From: Actinostola sp. cb2023
Taxonomy: Eukaryota; Cnidaria; Anthozoa; Actiniaria; Actinostolidae
Direction: 5' to 3'
Length of the DNA: 64,000 nt
Assembly (NCBI GenBank): GCA_033675265.1
Contig: JAUJYZ010000752.1
Span: 151,848 to 215,847, forward strand
The notes beneath the pieces are model-generated. The model saw only the letters and a program-made list of their open reading frames with translations, was not told where the DNA came from and ran no database searches. Positions 20,100 to 31,366 of this stretch are shown here, in pieces. How positions within the stretch are numbered: position 1 is the stretch's first letter; each line of letters starts with the position of its first letter. A program made the translations under genes and the position numbers.

Positions 20100-23020
20100 T
20101 ACACTGAATTGGAGTCGAATGAATGCCGAATTATCCCGATTCCAACTGAGAACTCTATATATAACTCCATATAGTACTTTTGTATGGATTCTTTACACAT
20201 AAATGTGTCATACGTCAGATACGTACTGCACATAGTAATTGTGTATGGATTCTTTAGACATAGATCCGAACTAGACCAGATTTTGACCTTATTTGAACCA
20301 CGTCCCATCTGAGCGAGACATATTGTGTGAACACAACAAAAGAATGGGCGCTTAATAGTAGATTTGCAGTACCCTCAAAATGACGACACTGAATCATCTG
20401 CTTAAATAAAAACGAACAATAATTCGATCTGAGCTGTGCTCCGTGATCAGACATGAGTCGTATGGTGGCTGCATAGTGAGCCTTTATATGCCTTCGACTC
20501 GACCATGTTGATCTGCGTCCTTTGCAATTCAGCTACTGGCTGCAAGGAAAGACGATTAGCCACCCCTACCCTAATTATTATTATTATTATATATATAAGC
20601 CAATCATTTCTTCTGAGACTTTCATAAACATGATAAAAATATAATTAATATAAAATGAAATATGCACGAGTCCCGTTATAGTTTTCCATCACTATCCAAT
20701 TAATATAAAGTTTTCACTTCCAAGATGACATGATTGTAAATTCTGCATATATTTATTAATATTATTATTTTCCCACGGGAAAGAGGTACCGGCTAAATGA
20801 ATAATCACTAATTTTATTGTGACAAATATAAACTATAACGACTGCTTACCTTGACAGCTGGTGCTGTACAGACTGTACAGAAGATATGCGAACACCAAGT
20901 GTCTATCTATTTTGATGGCTGTAAAATAAACTAAGGTTTTATATCACATACTCGACCATTCCCAGTTGAATGAGAGTTTTATTTCTCAAAAATGCTACAT
21001 TGAATTCCCAAGCTTGAAACTTTCTAAACTGAAAGAGCAAACGTGAAGCTTTCCTGGGGCATGGCGTTTTCTTCAAAAATATTTGTACCAGATTCCTTTT
21101 TCGTACCTCAAACATTGCCTATATTTCAATGTTCCGTTCATGGCGCTCAGTATACCTTTTTAAGACCAAATTTGAAAAATAACTACAGAAGTTACAGAAA
21201 AATAAATTCTAGAGTAGAAAAGACCAAGAAACGTTTATTAAGTGTACTGAATGTTGTTGTTGTAGTGTTAGACTGTTCAAAGTTGCCTTATAATTTACCC
21301 GACAATTTTCAGTGGAAACTGGAAATTTATCCTAAAATAAAAATTGATGGTACTTTTTAGTATTTTTCCCAAAAATAGTTCATCGAAAGGAATGATATGG
21401 TGAAAGAAAATTCAATTCAATTTTGTTGAGTTGACGAAAAAGTCTCGATCCTTACTGACGTCCTCTCTTAAAACGGCCTTTCTTCTTCGAACCTATACCC
21501 AAATGGTTTTCGTTCCTATGTAAAGTGAATATATTCATCTACACGACTGATTCTTGTGAACTCTTGCCGTATTCGATCGAACACATCCAAGATGGCTTCT
21601 TTCTTTGATAAATGAGCCCACAAAAACGTTTAGTCAGCGGTAATAAAATAAACGCCAAAAAACTCACGCCATTGCCAGCAATGTTGCAACGAAATTTGTT
21701 GTGCGCAATATTGCAGAAGTATGACTTCATTGAACTTCTGCAACTGGCAATGTTGTGCACAACAAATTTCATTGTGTGAAACGGAATGTTGCATGAAATG
21801 TTCCACCGTGTGTCCGCACCTAAAGCCTTCAATATTTTTGATCTTTTTTGAAACCGATACACAGCTTTCAAGCAATGTGTCCAGTGTTTTCTCATAAATA
21901 ATTTCTGGTTTTTTGACAGTCTGTTTAGAAACCACACAAATGCTACATTTGATCCCATATGGCGGCTAACACTACTGTTAAAAGACGCTTATGGTTGTTT
22001 TAGTAGAATGTTTGAATTTCTAAAATGTTAAGAGGAAGAGGAATAGACCGATTTATAGGAACTCCAGGTAACTTATAAACATTCTCTCTTTAATTTCTTT
22101 ACTTCATTTCTCGATCTATTTTTTTTTCTCTTGATCATTTCTCAACTCATTATCTATTCATTTTATTACTGGCTTCACAGCAGTTGCTACATTCAGTCCT
22201 AGACTCCCTATTTTCAAAAAACTGCAACTGATTGTGGGAGAAGGAGAAATGTTTTGGAGGAGTGCAGGTTGAGTGAGAATTAGCCTGTCTACTGTTTGAT
22301 TGAAATATGATTTTGGCTCTATTAGTTAGTTGTTCTGCTGTATCTGAAGATTTGGTTTGAGCTCTTAAGATGCTGTGAGTGTTTTCAAGAGGATATTCAT
22401 AAAAAAGGATATTTTATTTTATTTATTTATTTCAAATTTCGCCATATATATATATTTACAAATGTAATTAATTAATATAATATAAAATAAATACGGCAAG
22501 GGGGCCTCTAGAAACCATAGAAGGCTTATGAAATAGAGGTCACCTTAAGTAAGCATACTAAATGTATTATTGCAGGCTATAGCTAGTCAATATAGATATT
22601 GAGATAAGCAAGGGAAAGTAATGTAAATTAAGGATTGAGATAAAGAGAAAATTATAAATTATGCAAATTAAGTTTCCGTTTTACAAGATACAGTATTAGG
22701 TTCATATCGATTGTGTAGCTCGATTAAGATTGATTATTTAAAAGATATTGGGTAATGTTCTTTTTGAAAGAAGAGAGATTAAGAGAGTTAACTATATGAG
22801 TAGGTAAGGAGTACCATATTTTTGGACGAAGATGAAGTATTGTAAATTGTTTTTAATATTAGTTCTGCAGGGGTGTGGGCGTGACCACCTACTGTACATC
22901 TATTACATAAAGGCTTATAATATTAAATATTCTAATCAATGCCGATCTCTTGAAATATTTCAAGAGTTCAGCATTGATTAAGTAAACACAATCTATGGTT
23001 TTGTTACAAAACACACTACA
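20100..23020. other. Gene-poor stretch with microsatellites and an inverted repeat
   Basis: ATT and AT runs lie near 20573-20600 and 22446-22455. Between about 21670 and 21790 GCAATGTTGCAACGAAATTT and related words recur in both orientations around a centre near 21725, a foldback whose minus-strand translation is a Cys/His/Gln-rich pseudo-protein. No gene could be supported. Confidence 0.35.
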
Positions 23021-23134
23021 GGCCTGGGTTCCTGAAAGCCCAATTGACGCTAACCCAGGATTAAACCTTAAGAAAACTGGCCATTATAAGGTTAAACCTG
23101 GATTACGACTAATTGTGTTTTCAGGAACCAGGCC
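23021..23134. mobile_element. Foldback MITE, 114 bp
   Basis: Ends GGCCTGGGTTCCTGAAAGCC and the near-complement ending GGAACCAGGCC form arms of about 50 bases. The arms carry AACCCAGGATTAAACCTTAA and its complement, so almost the whole element is one hairpin. Confidence 0.8.
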
Positions 23135-23939
23135 CTCGTAATCAGCTAGAGCAGAGTGAGTTGCATACATTTAACATTTAATCTAAATAAGGTCTTTTTG
23201 GAATTGAGCTGGTGACTTTTCAATTTGAACAACTTTCTTGTTTATCAGTTTTACACTATCAAATATTTTTGTTAGCTGCTTGCCTTGTTATGGCTTTCTA
23301 CAAGACAGCCAGTCTGTCGATACATTTACTCTTTTCAAATTGTAAAAATCAAGGTCTTCTTGATCTGGTGAATTTTGAATTTTAACAACTTTCTTGTTTA
23401 TGAATTTTACAGCCACTATATTTGTAAGCTGCTTCTTGTTTAGGCTTTTTTAAGATCTTAAAGTGCTAGTAGCATGGAATTTTTTTTCTTCTAGAAAGCG
23501 ATGAAATAGCTGTAGACCGATATGATAATCATGTTTTTCGACAAAATACCGCAGACAAAAATCATAAAGTACGATTTTTTTCGCGAAAAACACTTGAATT
23601 TCAAAGGTCACGGTCAAACATGACACAAATATGGTAATTAGGTTGTGACGTAGCGGGAGGAACGAAGATAGCCATTTTGATTCTGTCGACTGCCATTCAC
23701 TTGAAGTTGTCTTGAAGTATAAAGGTATGACAGAGCAACAAATTGACAAACATTGTTCAATTATCTGTTAAAAGGGAATTAAAATCTCTTTTTCAAATAC
23801 ATTCTCTTTGTTTTTGCTTTTTTTTCGCTCTAACTGAAGTAATCGTGCCGTTGTGCACTGAAAATGCTTTTTGCTCGACCATAAGCTCATCGATTTTAAG
23901 AAATCGTGTCCTTTGTGTCGTATAGAATAACGTAGTGAA

Positions 23940-24837
23940 ATGGAAACGGATGACAGTAGCACTAGCTTAGATAGTTCAAGCTCAAGTGGTGATGAAATGC
24001 CATTTGTGAATCCACTTGAGCCACACCAATTCGAGCCAGATGCATCATCATCAGACAGTTCATCACTCACATCAGCTCATGAAGTGGAAGAGAATGCAGA
24101 AAATAGACGGCTGCAACAAAATGATTGGTAAGTCAAGCTTACTGATAATAATAAGTTTAATCATACTCAGAATAAACAATTTTGTTTATTATGCCCTCGT
24201 ATAATTACAGACCGAATTGGACTCCACTCAGTCCTATTACCATTTATATAATATATATTTTGACGTCGCACTTGATGTTGTACACTGTTCAAAGTGAAGC
24301 GAGCACCCATCAATGTGACAATCATCTATACAGCAATGCCAATGGTCTGTATTCTCCTTAGCCTGAGTAGTTAATAAAATTAATAAATAACAATGTTTTC
24401 TGCTTTGATGCCTTTGCTATTGTACATTCAAACTGTAGTAGACATTTTAAAATGATTCTAATGTTAACAGGTGTCAATGTGATAATTGCCAAATAATGGA
24501 CAGAGCAAAATAATGCATCTGTTGTAAAGAAGTTCCTGCAGTGATGGCAACAATGAATGCAGATCTCCCTAACAACTGTCCTATGCCATCTTGTATTACA
24601 CAGCACCCAGGATTTGCTGCAGTGTGTTTGAATAAGTGGGTCCTCAAGGTGGCATGGTATCAGTATAAACAGCAATATGATGAACCATTTGAGGGTCCCG
24701 AACACAAGCTCAACAGACATATTGCATATAGACAACTTGCCAGATTGTGCTGGGGTTTTCTTGGACGGTATCTAAGAGTGTTTTACTATCATGTGCTGTA
24801 TCCTGTATCAGGGCACATTTCCCTCCCCCAGGGCTAG
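23940..24837 (+). pseudogene. P2X7-ballast-like zinc domain gene with a premature stop
   Basis: Two exons (23940-24127 and 24471-24837, phase 2, GT/AG borders) encode an acidic Ser-rich start followed by WCQCDNCQ, CICC and CITQHPGFAAVCLNKWVL, then AYRQLARLCWGFLG. This is the Cys-rich cytoplasmic ballast domain of P2X7 receptors, which binds zinc and, in the receptor, a guanine nucleotide. In cnidarians it also occurs in many stand-alone, repeat-like proteins. No channel segment is present. A TAA at 24511-24513 breaks the frame between the CQCDNC and CICC cysteine clusters, where the family has a coding residue, so this copy is probably dead unless that exon is bypassed. The 5' frame is otherwise open and the last exon runs to a normal stop. 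Confidence 0.7.
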
Positions 24838-24929
24838 AGGAACATTTTGAATTCCAGGGATTTTTTTATGCATGATGTTGTCTCAGAAGACCCAATTGGG
24901 GGCAGGGTGGGTGTTGTACTCATATGAGC

Positions 24930-25093
24930 TAAATAAGCCAGTTCAGAGGTTGTTAATAAGTTCAGTGCGCATGTGATTTTATCCCGATTATATCATCTAA
25001 TTTTGTTATTTAAAAAAATAACACAAACGTTAACATTTTATCGGGATAAAATCACGTGCACTGAATCTTATTCTAAACTCTGAACTAGCTTAT
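24930..25093. mobile_element. Foldback MITE sharing ATTTTATCCCGAT with the 19.3-kb MITE
   Basis: The left arm runs AAATAAGCCAGTTCAGAGGT, then TTCAGTGCGCATGTGATTTT and ATCCCGAT. The right arm is its near complement, ending GAACTAGCTTATAC. The arms are about 60 bases and the spacer is AT-rich. Confidence 0.75.
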
Positions 25094-26278
25094 ACAGGGA
25101 TGTGCCAACAAACAGAGTAAATGGAAGATATATTGAGATCCAGCATGCTCAGCTTTATCAATACATATACATTTATATTATGTATTCTAAAACTCATTAA
25201 TAATTCATGTGCAATTGGTCCAACCAGGTTTGTCGAATCGGTCATATGCATGCATGGATCTTTATACACCGGTAAAGACACTGATCAATAACATCCTAAT
25301 GTTTTATTAATCAGTTATTTAGCAGTGATAAAGACTGATTGCCTGTAACACAGGTCATGCAAAGGTCTCATTTACTCGTATCATTGACCTTTGCATAACA
25401 CCCACAGCAAGTTACCATTATCCTTACGGCTTCCTACTTACGAATACAAAACCTCTCTCCAATGTGGGATGAGTTGACGTGTATCCTGCGCATGACAGCA
25501 GCACATCCCTACCTAGAGTTTCATATAGTACCCCTTCCCCTCCCCCTCACTCTTGTTCCATAACTTGATATCTTGTAAAAGATTCTTTGATCACTTGTGC
25601 CTTGTTGGGTTTATCAAATTTGCTGTTGAGAGGTGGTGGCACAACATCAACTGCTGCATCTTGATTTCCTTCTTTTAGGATGGAAAGTAATTCAATGAAA
25701 AGCTCGTTCACATATTCTGGAATTTCATAAACAAATTGTTCAACTATTATTTTTCAGAGTTAGTACTTTTGTTATAACTATAACTTTTATAATAATTTAT
25801 CAAAATACTTACCATAGGTGCAATCTTTACTTATTTTCCTCAACACATATCCTCCACTCTTTGCTTTAGGGCACTGCAGAGAATATTGGTTTTCCCCCTT
25901 GGCATTTGTGGCTTGTTCTCTGTGGTTGTTTTCGTTATAATGCATGGCAGCAAGTGAAGTTCTTAAATGAAATGAAATAAAATGTATTAACATTTCATTT
26001 ATTTCATAAACTGTAGAATGTCCAACTTGGAAACACATGATGATATCATTATGTAGTTCCAAAATTATGTACATCCAGACTTCATGCATAATAGTAACAT
26101 GTACCTGCTCTTCATTCCTTTGTATGAAAAATGAATCATTTTTGGGCAAAAATGATTTATGACACTGTGAAATCCCTCAATAGATGATGTCTGACCATAT
26201 GGGGATAGCTGTGACACATCATCTTTCATTCGCTTGCTTTCCAAAAGGTTAGACAATTTGACAAATGCTTCTGCTCCT

Positions 26279-26565
26279 ACAATGAGCGTCAAAATTGTTG
26301 AAACATTACCCATTTTGGAACCTAGCTATCGGTGTAGGATTGCATTTTGTGTTTAAAATATGAACTATACGCATCCAAATCCCCTCCCCCTCTCCAATGT
26401 TGAAGATACATCATTGCCCATGAAAGAGCGCAACTGATGATCAACATTGTGCGGTGGGGGGAGGGGAGGAGAGAGTGTACAGGTGGGTAATCTCACCATC
26501 CATAGTGGTGATAGTGTTTTTGCTGATAACTGTATAGTGTTTCAACTAATTTTGACGCCCATTGT
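26279..26565. mobile_element. MITE copy A, abutting a transposase splice acceptor
   Basis: Ends ACAATGAGCGTCAAAATT and AATTTTGACGCCCATTGT form inverted repeats of about 26 bases. The interior matches copy B at 28035-28291 over most of its length. Its low-coordinate end supplies the TGTAG just before the exon that begins at 26276 (minus). Confidence 0.8.
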
Positions 26566-27557
26566 CCGAATGCGGTAACAAAGTTTTCGTGCAAACTATT
26601 TGAGGAATCGATCCCTTCTGTTTGTGAATGTTTGATGTTGCATTTCCTTAAAATGAAATGACGTCATTTAATATAAATCGAATACTCTTTGTGTATATAT
26701 AAGGATATAGATGTCATTGAATGTCCTGGTTGAATGTAAAGGTAGCGCGCGCACAAGTAAAATATGAGTTTTTCAATATATGGACCTCACTACTGAAGGA
26801 CTTCAACATTGAGAAGGGGGAGGGGAGGTGGAGGGCAAACATGTTCAAAGGCTCATTGTGTTACAAGGTGTTTGTTGTCATGGCAATAAGTCACTGGGCC
26901 GCAAAAGTATCCTATTTTGCATACTGACCCGAACAATCACTTTAAAATTTAAGCCGATATTATAAATACTGTAGTGCCCGCAATTCGAGTGTAACCGATC
27001 TAAAAATACCAAATAATGTTTGTATAGGTATTTAGAAGCCAGTAGTTCTATATTTGAAGCAATTGCAAAACATTAAAAAAATCATCACAATAGTCACTTA
27101 CGCAGTTTTCATGGGCTTCAAGTGATTACGTGAAATGCGGGATCCCTGTGGTACTTTGTCATACGGTACTCGATGACAAGTAAAGATGACGTCAACGATT
27201 TACAATGCAAAGCGTAAAATATATAGTCTATATATTATTACTCTCTGAGTGTAAACCACAAAAGTCAGTGTTGACAGCTGTTGAAAGGACTGTTGAAAGA
27301 TGGATCCAAGAGATCAAAGTTGTTTACAAGATATTTAAAAATATTTATGCACTTCAGTCATTCCCTGCACGGTTCATAGTCAGACAGATGTTCATAGAAA
27401 ATCGAAGCGATGTTTTTTCGATAAGAGTTTGATTATCAACTGACATTGCCGGAGTTAGACGACAGAGAAATCCTGAACATGCCCGTGAACGGCAAAAGAC
27501 GTGTCCAGATCTGGAAGTTTTGGTTGGAGACGACAAGTACGTTACCTTGTGCGCCAG

Positions 27558-27611
27558 AGTCTTCTTTTGACCTCCTTCCCGAGAGAGGGAGAGCGAGGTC
27601 AAAAGAAGACT
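27558..27611. repeat. Hairpin-forming inverted repeat
   Basis: GTCTTCTTTTGACCTC is followed about 20 bases later by its exact complement GAGGTCAAAAGAAGAC, with a purine-rich loop. Confidence 0.7.
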
Positions 27612-28034
27612 TACCTTACAAGCTGTCAAACCGTAATGAGATTATGTCTCCATCCAGGTTGATGCGCTCGAGTGCGTATCACGCCCCAGAAGCCGTTCTA
27701 GCAGGCAAGTTCTCCAGCGGTTCTCTGGCGGGGCGATTTCCGAGCCCACGCCGAAGAGCACCGATGGATTCTCGAGCATGGGTTCACACTTAAGTAATGT
27801 TTCTTTGCAATAATGATCTGGATTGCGTTATCTATTAATAAAGAAATGACGTGCGTATTTCAATAGAAATATAGTTTCATGATTAGAGAGTTTCTAAAGT
27901 TTTACTTGCTAAAATATGTTCTTCTAACATGTGAACAGTATTTTTGTTAACTTTTCAAGTGACATGCATTGAAATCTATCAGTTTCATTACATTTGAGGT
28001 ATATACCATTCCATTTCAAAAGTTTCAAATTCAG

Positions 28035-28291
28035 ACAATGAGCATCAAAATTGTTGAAACATTACCCATTTTGGAACCTAGCTATCGTGTAGGATTGCAT
28101 TTTGTGTTTAAAATATGAACTATACGCATCCAAATCCCCTCCCCCTCTCCAATGTTGAAGATACATCATTGCCCATGAAAGAGCGCAACTGATGATCAAC
28201 ATTGTGCGGCGGGGGGGAGGGGAGGAGAGAGTGTACAGGTGAGTAATCTCACCATCCATATAGTGTTTCAACTAATTTTGACGCCCATTGT
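28035..28291. mobile_element. MITE copy B
   Basis: This is the same family as the copy at 26279-26565: the ends are ACAATGAGCATCAAAATT and AATTTTGACGCCCATTGT, and the interior is nearly identical apart from small deletions. It lies in the same intron of the transposase gene as copy A, about 1.5 kb away. Confidence 0.8.
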
Positions 28292-28776
28292 AGTAGAAAT
28301 ATTGTGTCAAGAATGCTCATGATCACAGAAATTACTAGCCTGATTATCAGATGGCACCGGGACAATAGCACTCAACCTTGTTGATAATCAGGCTGAGAAA
28401 TTACCTAATGTATTTGATATTACAATTTTATATGGCCATTGTAGTACCACTACTACTACTAATAATAATAAATAATAATATTACAATGTAAATGATATAT
28501 ACCTGGTTTGAACCATTTTTTATGAAGAGGTTGGTGAGTACATCTTGGATATAACACATTGTCATGACCATCATGGTTATTTGTAATGTGATTGCACATA
28601 GATAACCATTCGGCTAATATAAGCTGTGAGCTCCCTCCACCACCAGCGCACCAGTATAAATGGTAAATAATACTTTTTATCCACTGCTGGACCAAATCAC
28701 ACTCCTTTTTGGCAGCTAATATCTTAAGCTTTTTCTTCAGTCCTGAATAATAACAATGTACTTAGTACTATGTTAA

Positions 28777-28972
28777 TACAAGCATCAAGAGTTCCAGACT
28801 TCCGGTACGCGCGCAATGCATTGTGAGATTATTACAAAGGAAAAGTGAGCACCAAGTGAGCAAAAACATAGCTTGGGCTCCCTGTGTCTATAATTGGTGC
28901 TCACTTTTCCTTTGTAATAATCTCACAATGCATTGCGCGCGTACCGGAAGTCTGGAACTCTTGATGCTTGTA
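28777..28972. mobile_element. Foldback element with about 75-bp near-perfect arms
   Basis: The arms start TACAAGCATCAAGAGTTCCA and continue through GACTTCCGGTACGCGCGCAA to GTGAGCACCA, with the exact complement on the right. The spacer is about 40 bases. TA ends suggest TA-targeted insertion. Few arm differences imply recent insertion. It lies in the intron between the first two exons of the transposase remnant. Confidence 0.85.
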
Positions 28973-29379
28973 TAGTAGTAGTCCTGGGGTAGTAGTACTA
29001 TTTCACAGATTATTATGCGCACTCTACTAAAAAGCCTTTTATTAAAAATATATATAATATACCAATACAGTTATACCTTTAGCAACATGCCATACATCAA
29101 AATAGTGGTTGATGTGTTGGTGGTGGTCTTTGAGCCATTTTCTTATCTGTGTGTGTCTATCTGTTATTAAAGCTTGAATAGAGAATTCTCTCTCTATGAG
29201 AAATGTTAAACCTCTTCTAAGTCCTTCAAGTTCCATGTGGCAACTGGACTTGACTTCTGTGCTCTAATTAAATATGAACAGGTACATAAAAATAGCGAAT
29301 TAGTACCAAATAGCACTAATTGAAACAATAGAAAACAATAGAAATAGCACTATTTAAAGTTAGTACACTCTAGTAGTAG

Positions 29380-30640
29380 GGTATGGCCGGTTCGGGGACA
29401 AAACGCCACGCCGACCCTCTAGAAAGCAATAATATGCACTTGCGGACCCCCAACTCAGCAATCACGCGGGCCCCCAACTCAGCAATAATACCACCACGGG
29501 GACCCTCTAGGAATCAAGAATACCACCATGAAAAGCCCCAAGGAAGCAATATTCACCACCGACACACTATGATCAGGAATTTTTTGAACGTACACGCGGA
29601 CCCCCAACAAGGCACTAATAAATTCACGCGGACCCCCAACTCAGCAATAATATGCACTTGCGGACCCCCAACTCAGCAATAATATGCACTTGCGGACCCC
29701 CAACTCGAGGGTATAAGTACTTAAAGATATATTACTTTAGTACATTATGAAATGGTGTGATAACGCACCCCTCATCAGCAATAATATGCACTTCCAGGCC
29801 ACCAACTCAGCAATAATATGCACTTCCAGGCCTCCAACTCAGCAATAATATACGTCTGTAGACCCCCCTACTCAACAATAATATGTGCTTGTGGACCCCC
29901 AACAAGGCACTAATAAATTCACGCGGGCCTCCAACTCAGCAATAATATGCACTTCCGGGCCTCCAACTCAGCAATAATATGTGCTTGCGGACCCCCAACT
30001 CGAGGGTATAGGTACTTAAAGATATATTACTTTAGTACATTATGAAATGGTGTGATAATACATACCATCCCTCATCAAAAATTACTCCAAAAATTATAAC
30101 AAAAAATTATGCGGCCGCAGAAGAAAACTATGCCAAAAATTATAGAAAAATTATAACAAAACTATGCCAAAAATTACTCCAAAAATTACGATAAAAAATT
30201 AAAAAGCGGCCACAAGAAAAAATAAAAATTTTAAGAAAACTATACCAAAAATTAAATAAATTAAATATTTTAAAACAACAAAACTATGGAAAAAATATAT
30301 CAAAAAATAGTAAGTAATTATCATAACTGTGTAGAATGAACCATACATTGTTATAGGGTTATCACTGGTGTGGTCAATTTCCTATGCGATGCAAATCCAA
30401 TAAACTTATAACGTATGGAATTGAAGGCTTGTAAGAATAATAAAACTTACACATAATATTTAATAATTTTATGTGTAACATTATACTTGCGGACCCCCAA
30501 CAAGGTACTAATAAATTCACGCGGACCTCCAACTCAACAATAATATACACTTGCGGACCCCCAACTCAGCAATAATGTGTGCTTGCAGACCCCCAACTCG
30601 AGGGTAAAAGGTTTTAAAGCGATATTACTTTAGTACATTA
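29380..30640. repeat. GC/AT-alternating repeat array with three promoter-like modules
   Basis: Many copies of GCGGACCCCCAACTCAGCAA followed by TAATATGCACTT occur, some variant. Three times the array leads into a conserved module (starting at about 29705, 30002 and 30599): CGAGGGTATAAGTACTTAAA then GATATATTACTTTAGTACAT. A TATA-like box is followed by an AT-rich stretch and an ATG about 45 bases on. Only the third copy is followed by a recognisable gene (HNH). The stretch 30070-30320 is low-complexity AAAAATTA repeats. Confidence 0.7.
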
Positions 30641-30644
30641 TAGA

Positions 30645-31279
30645 ATGTCGGAGATAGAACAAGATAAGACCATCATTAATGGAAAATCATTCAATATACA
30701 TCCAGTTTATAATCTATATGCTAGTAGCGAAGATGGGTATATCACTCATATAGTAAGAAGAATTCCTTTGAAAGGAAATTTGAAAAAAAAACAGGATATT
30801 TAAGAATCAGTGTTAGACTACATGGAGGGAAAAAACAGAAAGGATTTTTTACTCATCGTTTCATTTGGGAATGTTATAACGGAATTATCCTTGATGATAA
30901 AGTTATTGGCCATATAAATAATAATAAAGAGGATAACCGTTTGTGTAACTTACAACTAGTAACACAACAACAGAATTGTAAAAAATCCGCTAATGGTAGA
31001 GATTATTCATTCACTGCAAAAAACCATCAAAATAAGAGATGTGTGAAAGTTACTAACTACGATACAAATGAAGAAACGTTTTATAACAGTATGTATGCTA
31101 TTAATCAACATCTAGGGATTAATGCGGGTTTAGTTAAGATGGCTTGTGATGGTTCTAACAATGTTAAATCTGGTATTTCAAAAGTTGATTTTTGTCGGTA
31201 TAAATTTTCATACATTCAAAAAGAAGATCTACCTGAAAATTTTAAGAAATCTGCTAACAAACGACCAAAGAAAAAGTAG
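30645..31279 (+). pseudogene. HNH homing-type endonuclease with an A-run frameshift
   Basis: A frame from ATG 30645 encodes about 52 residues with a start region typical of phage and giant-virus HNH nucleases (HPVYNLYASSEDGYI), then stops at 30801-30803. A second frame shifted by one base continues to 31279 and contains the HNH core: a His (THRFIWECYNG), then GHINNNKEDNRLCNL, and a C-terminal DNA-binding-like repeat. The shift falls at a run of nine A (30783-30791); one further A would join the frames. Such enzymes cut DNA site-specifically and promote their own spread. The array-derived promoter-like module sits directly upstream. This is either a broken copy, a homopolymer sequencing error, or slippage-dependent expression. 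Confidence 0.7.
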
Positions 31280-31366
31280 TTATTATAAAACCATATTTTT
31301 ACATCATTGATTTTCTAATTAATAATGTAATTCGGGGAGGTTTTCATTTTTTTTGTGTTGAAACAT

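Larger units (their letters stand above)
25547..29256 (-). pseudogene. 3' half of a DDE-type transposase gene (five exons, 5' end missing)
   Basis: Five minus-strand exons with perfect phases (29256-29077, 28742-28503, 26276-26105, 25961-25813, 25743-25547) give about 312 residues to a natural stop. Visible landmarks are ITDRHTQIRKWLKDH (candidate catalytic Asp), NHYFDVWHVAKG, a WIKSI...HLYWC segment, and GQTSSIEGFHSVINHF (candidate catalytic Glu), then HYNENNHREQ and a PPPLNSKFDKPNK tail. This is a common cnidarian transposase family that I would place tentatively near ISL2EU/PHIS. The region with the first catalytic Asp should lie upstream of 29256, but there a MITE fragment and a repeat array begin, so the gene is 5'-truncated. 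MITEs sit in its introns. It is probably inactive despite the open exons. Confidence 0.7.

Noticed and set aside
21630..21935. Cys/His-rich minus-strand frame
   Set aside because: Arises from a foldback of GCAATGTTG-like words repeated in both orientations; not a zinc-finger gene.
27446..27793. 115-codon plus-strand frame
   Set aside because: Contains the hairpin at 27558-27611 and no domain; codon pattern unconvincing.
29380..30640. Possible CRISPR-like array
   Set aside because: Units vary in length and content, spacers are not unique, and the context is eukaryotic; it is a repeat array.
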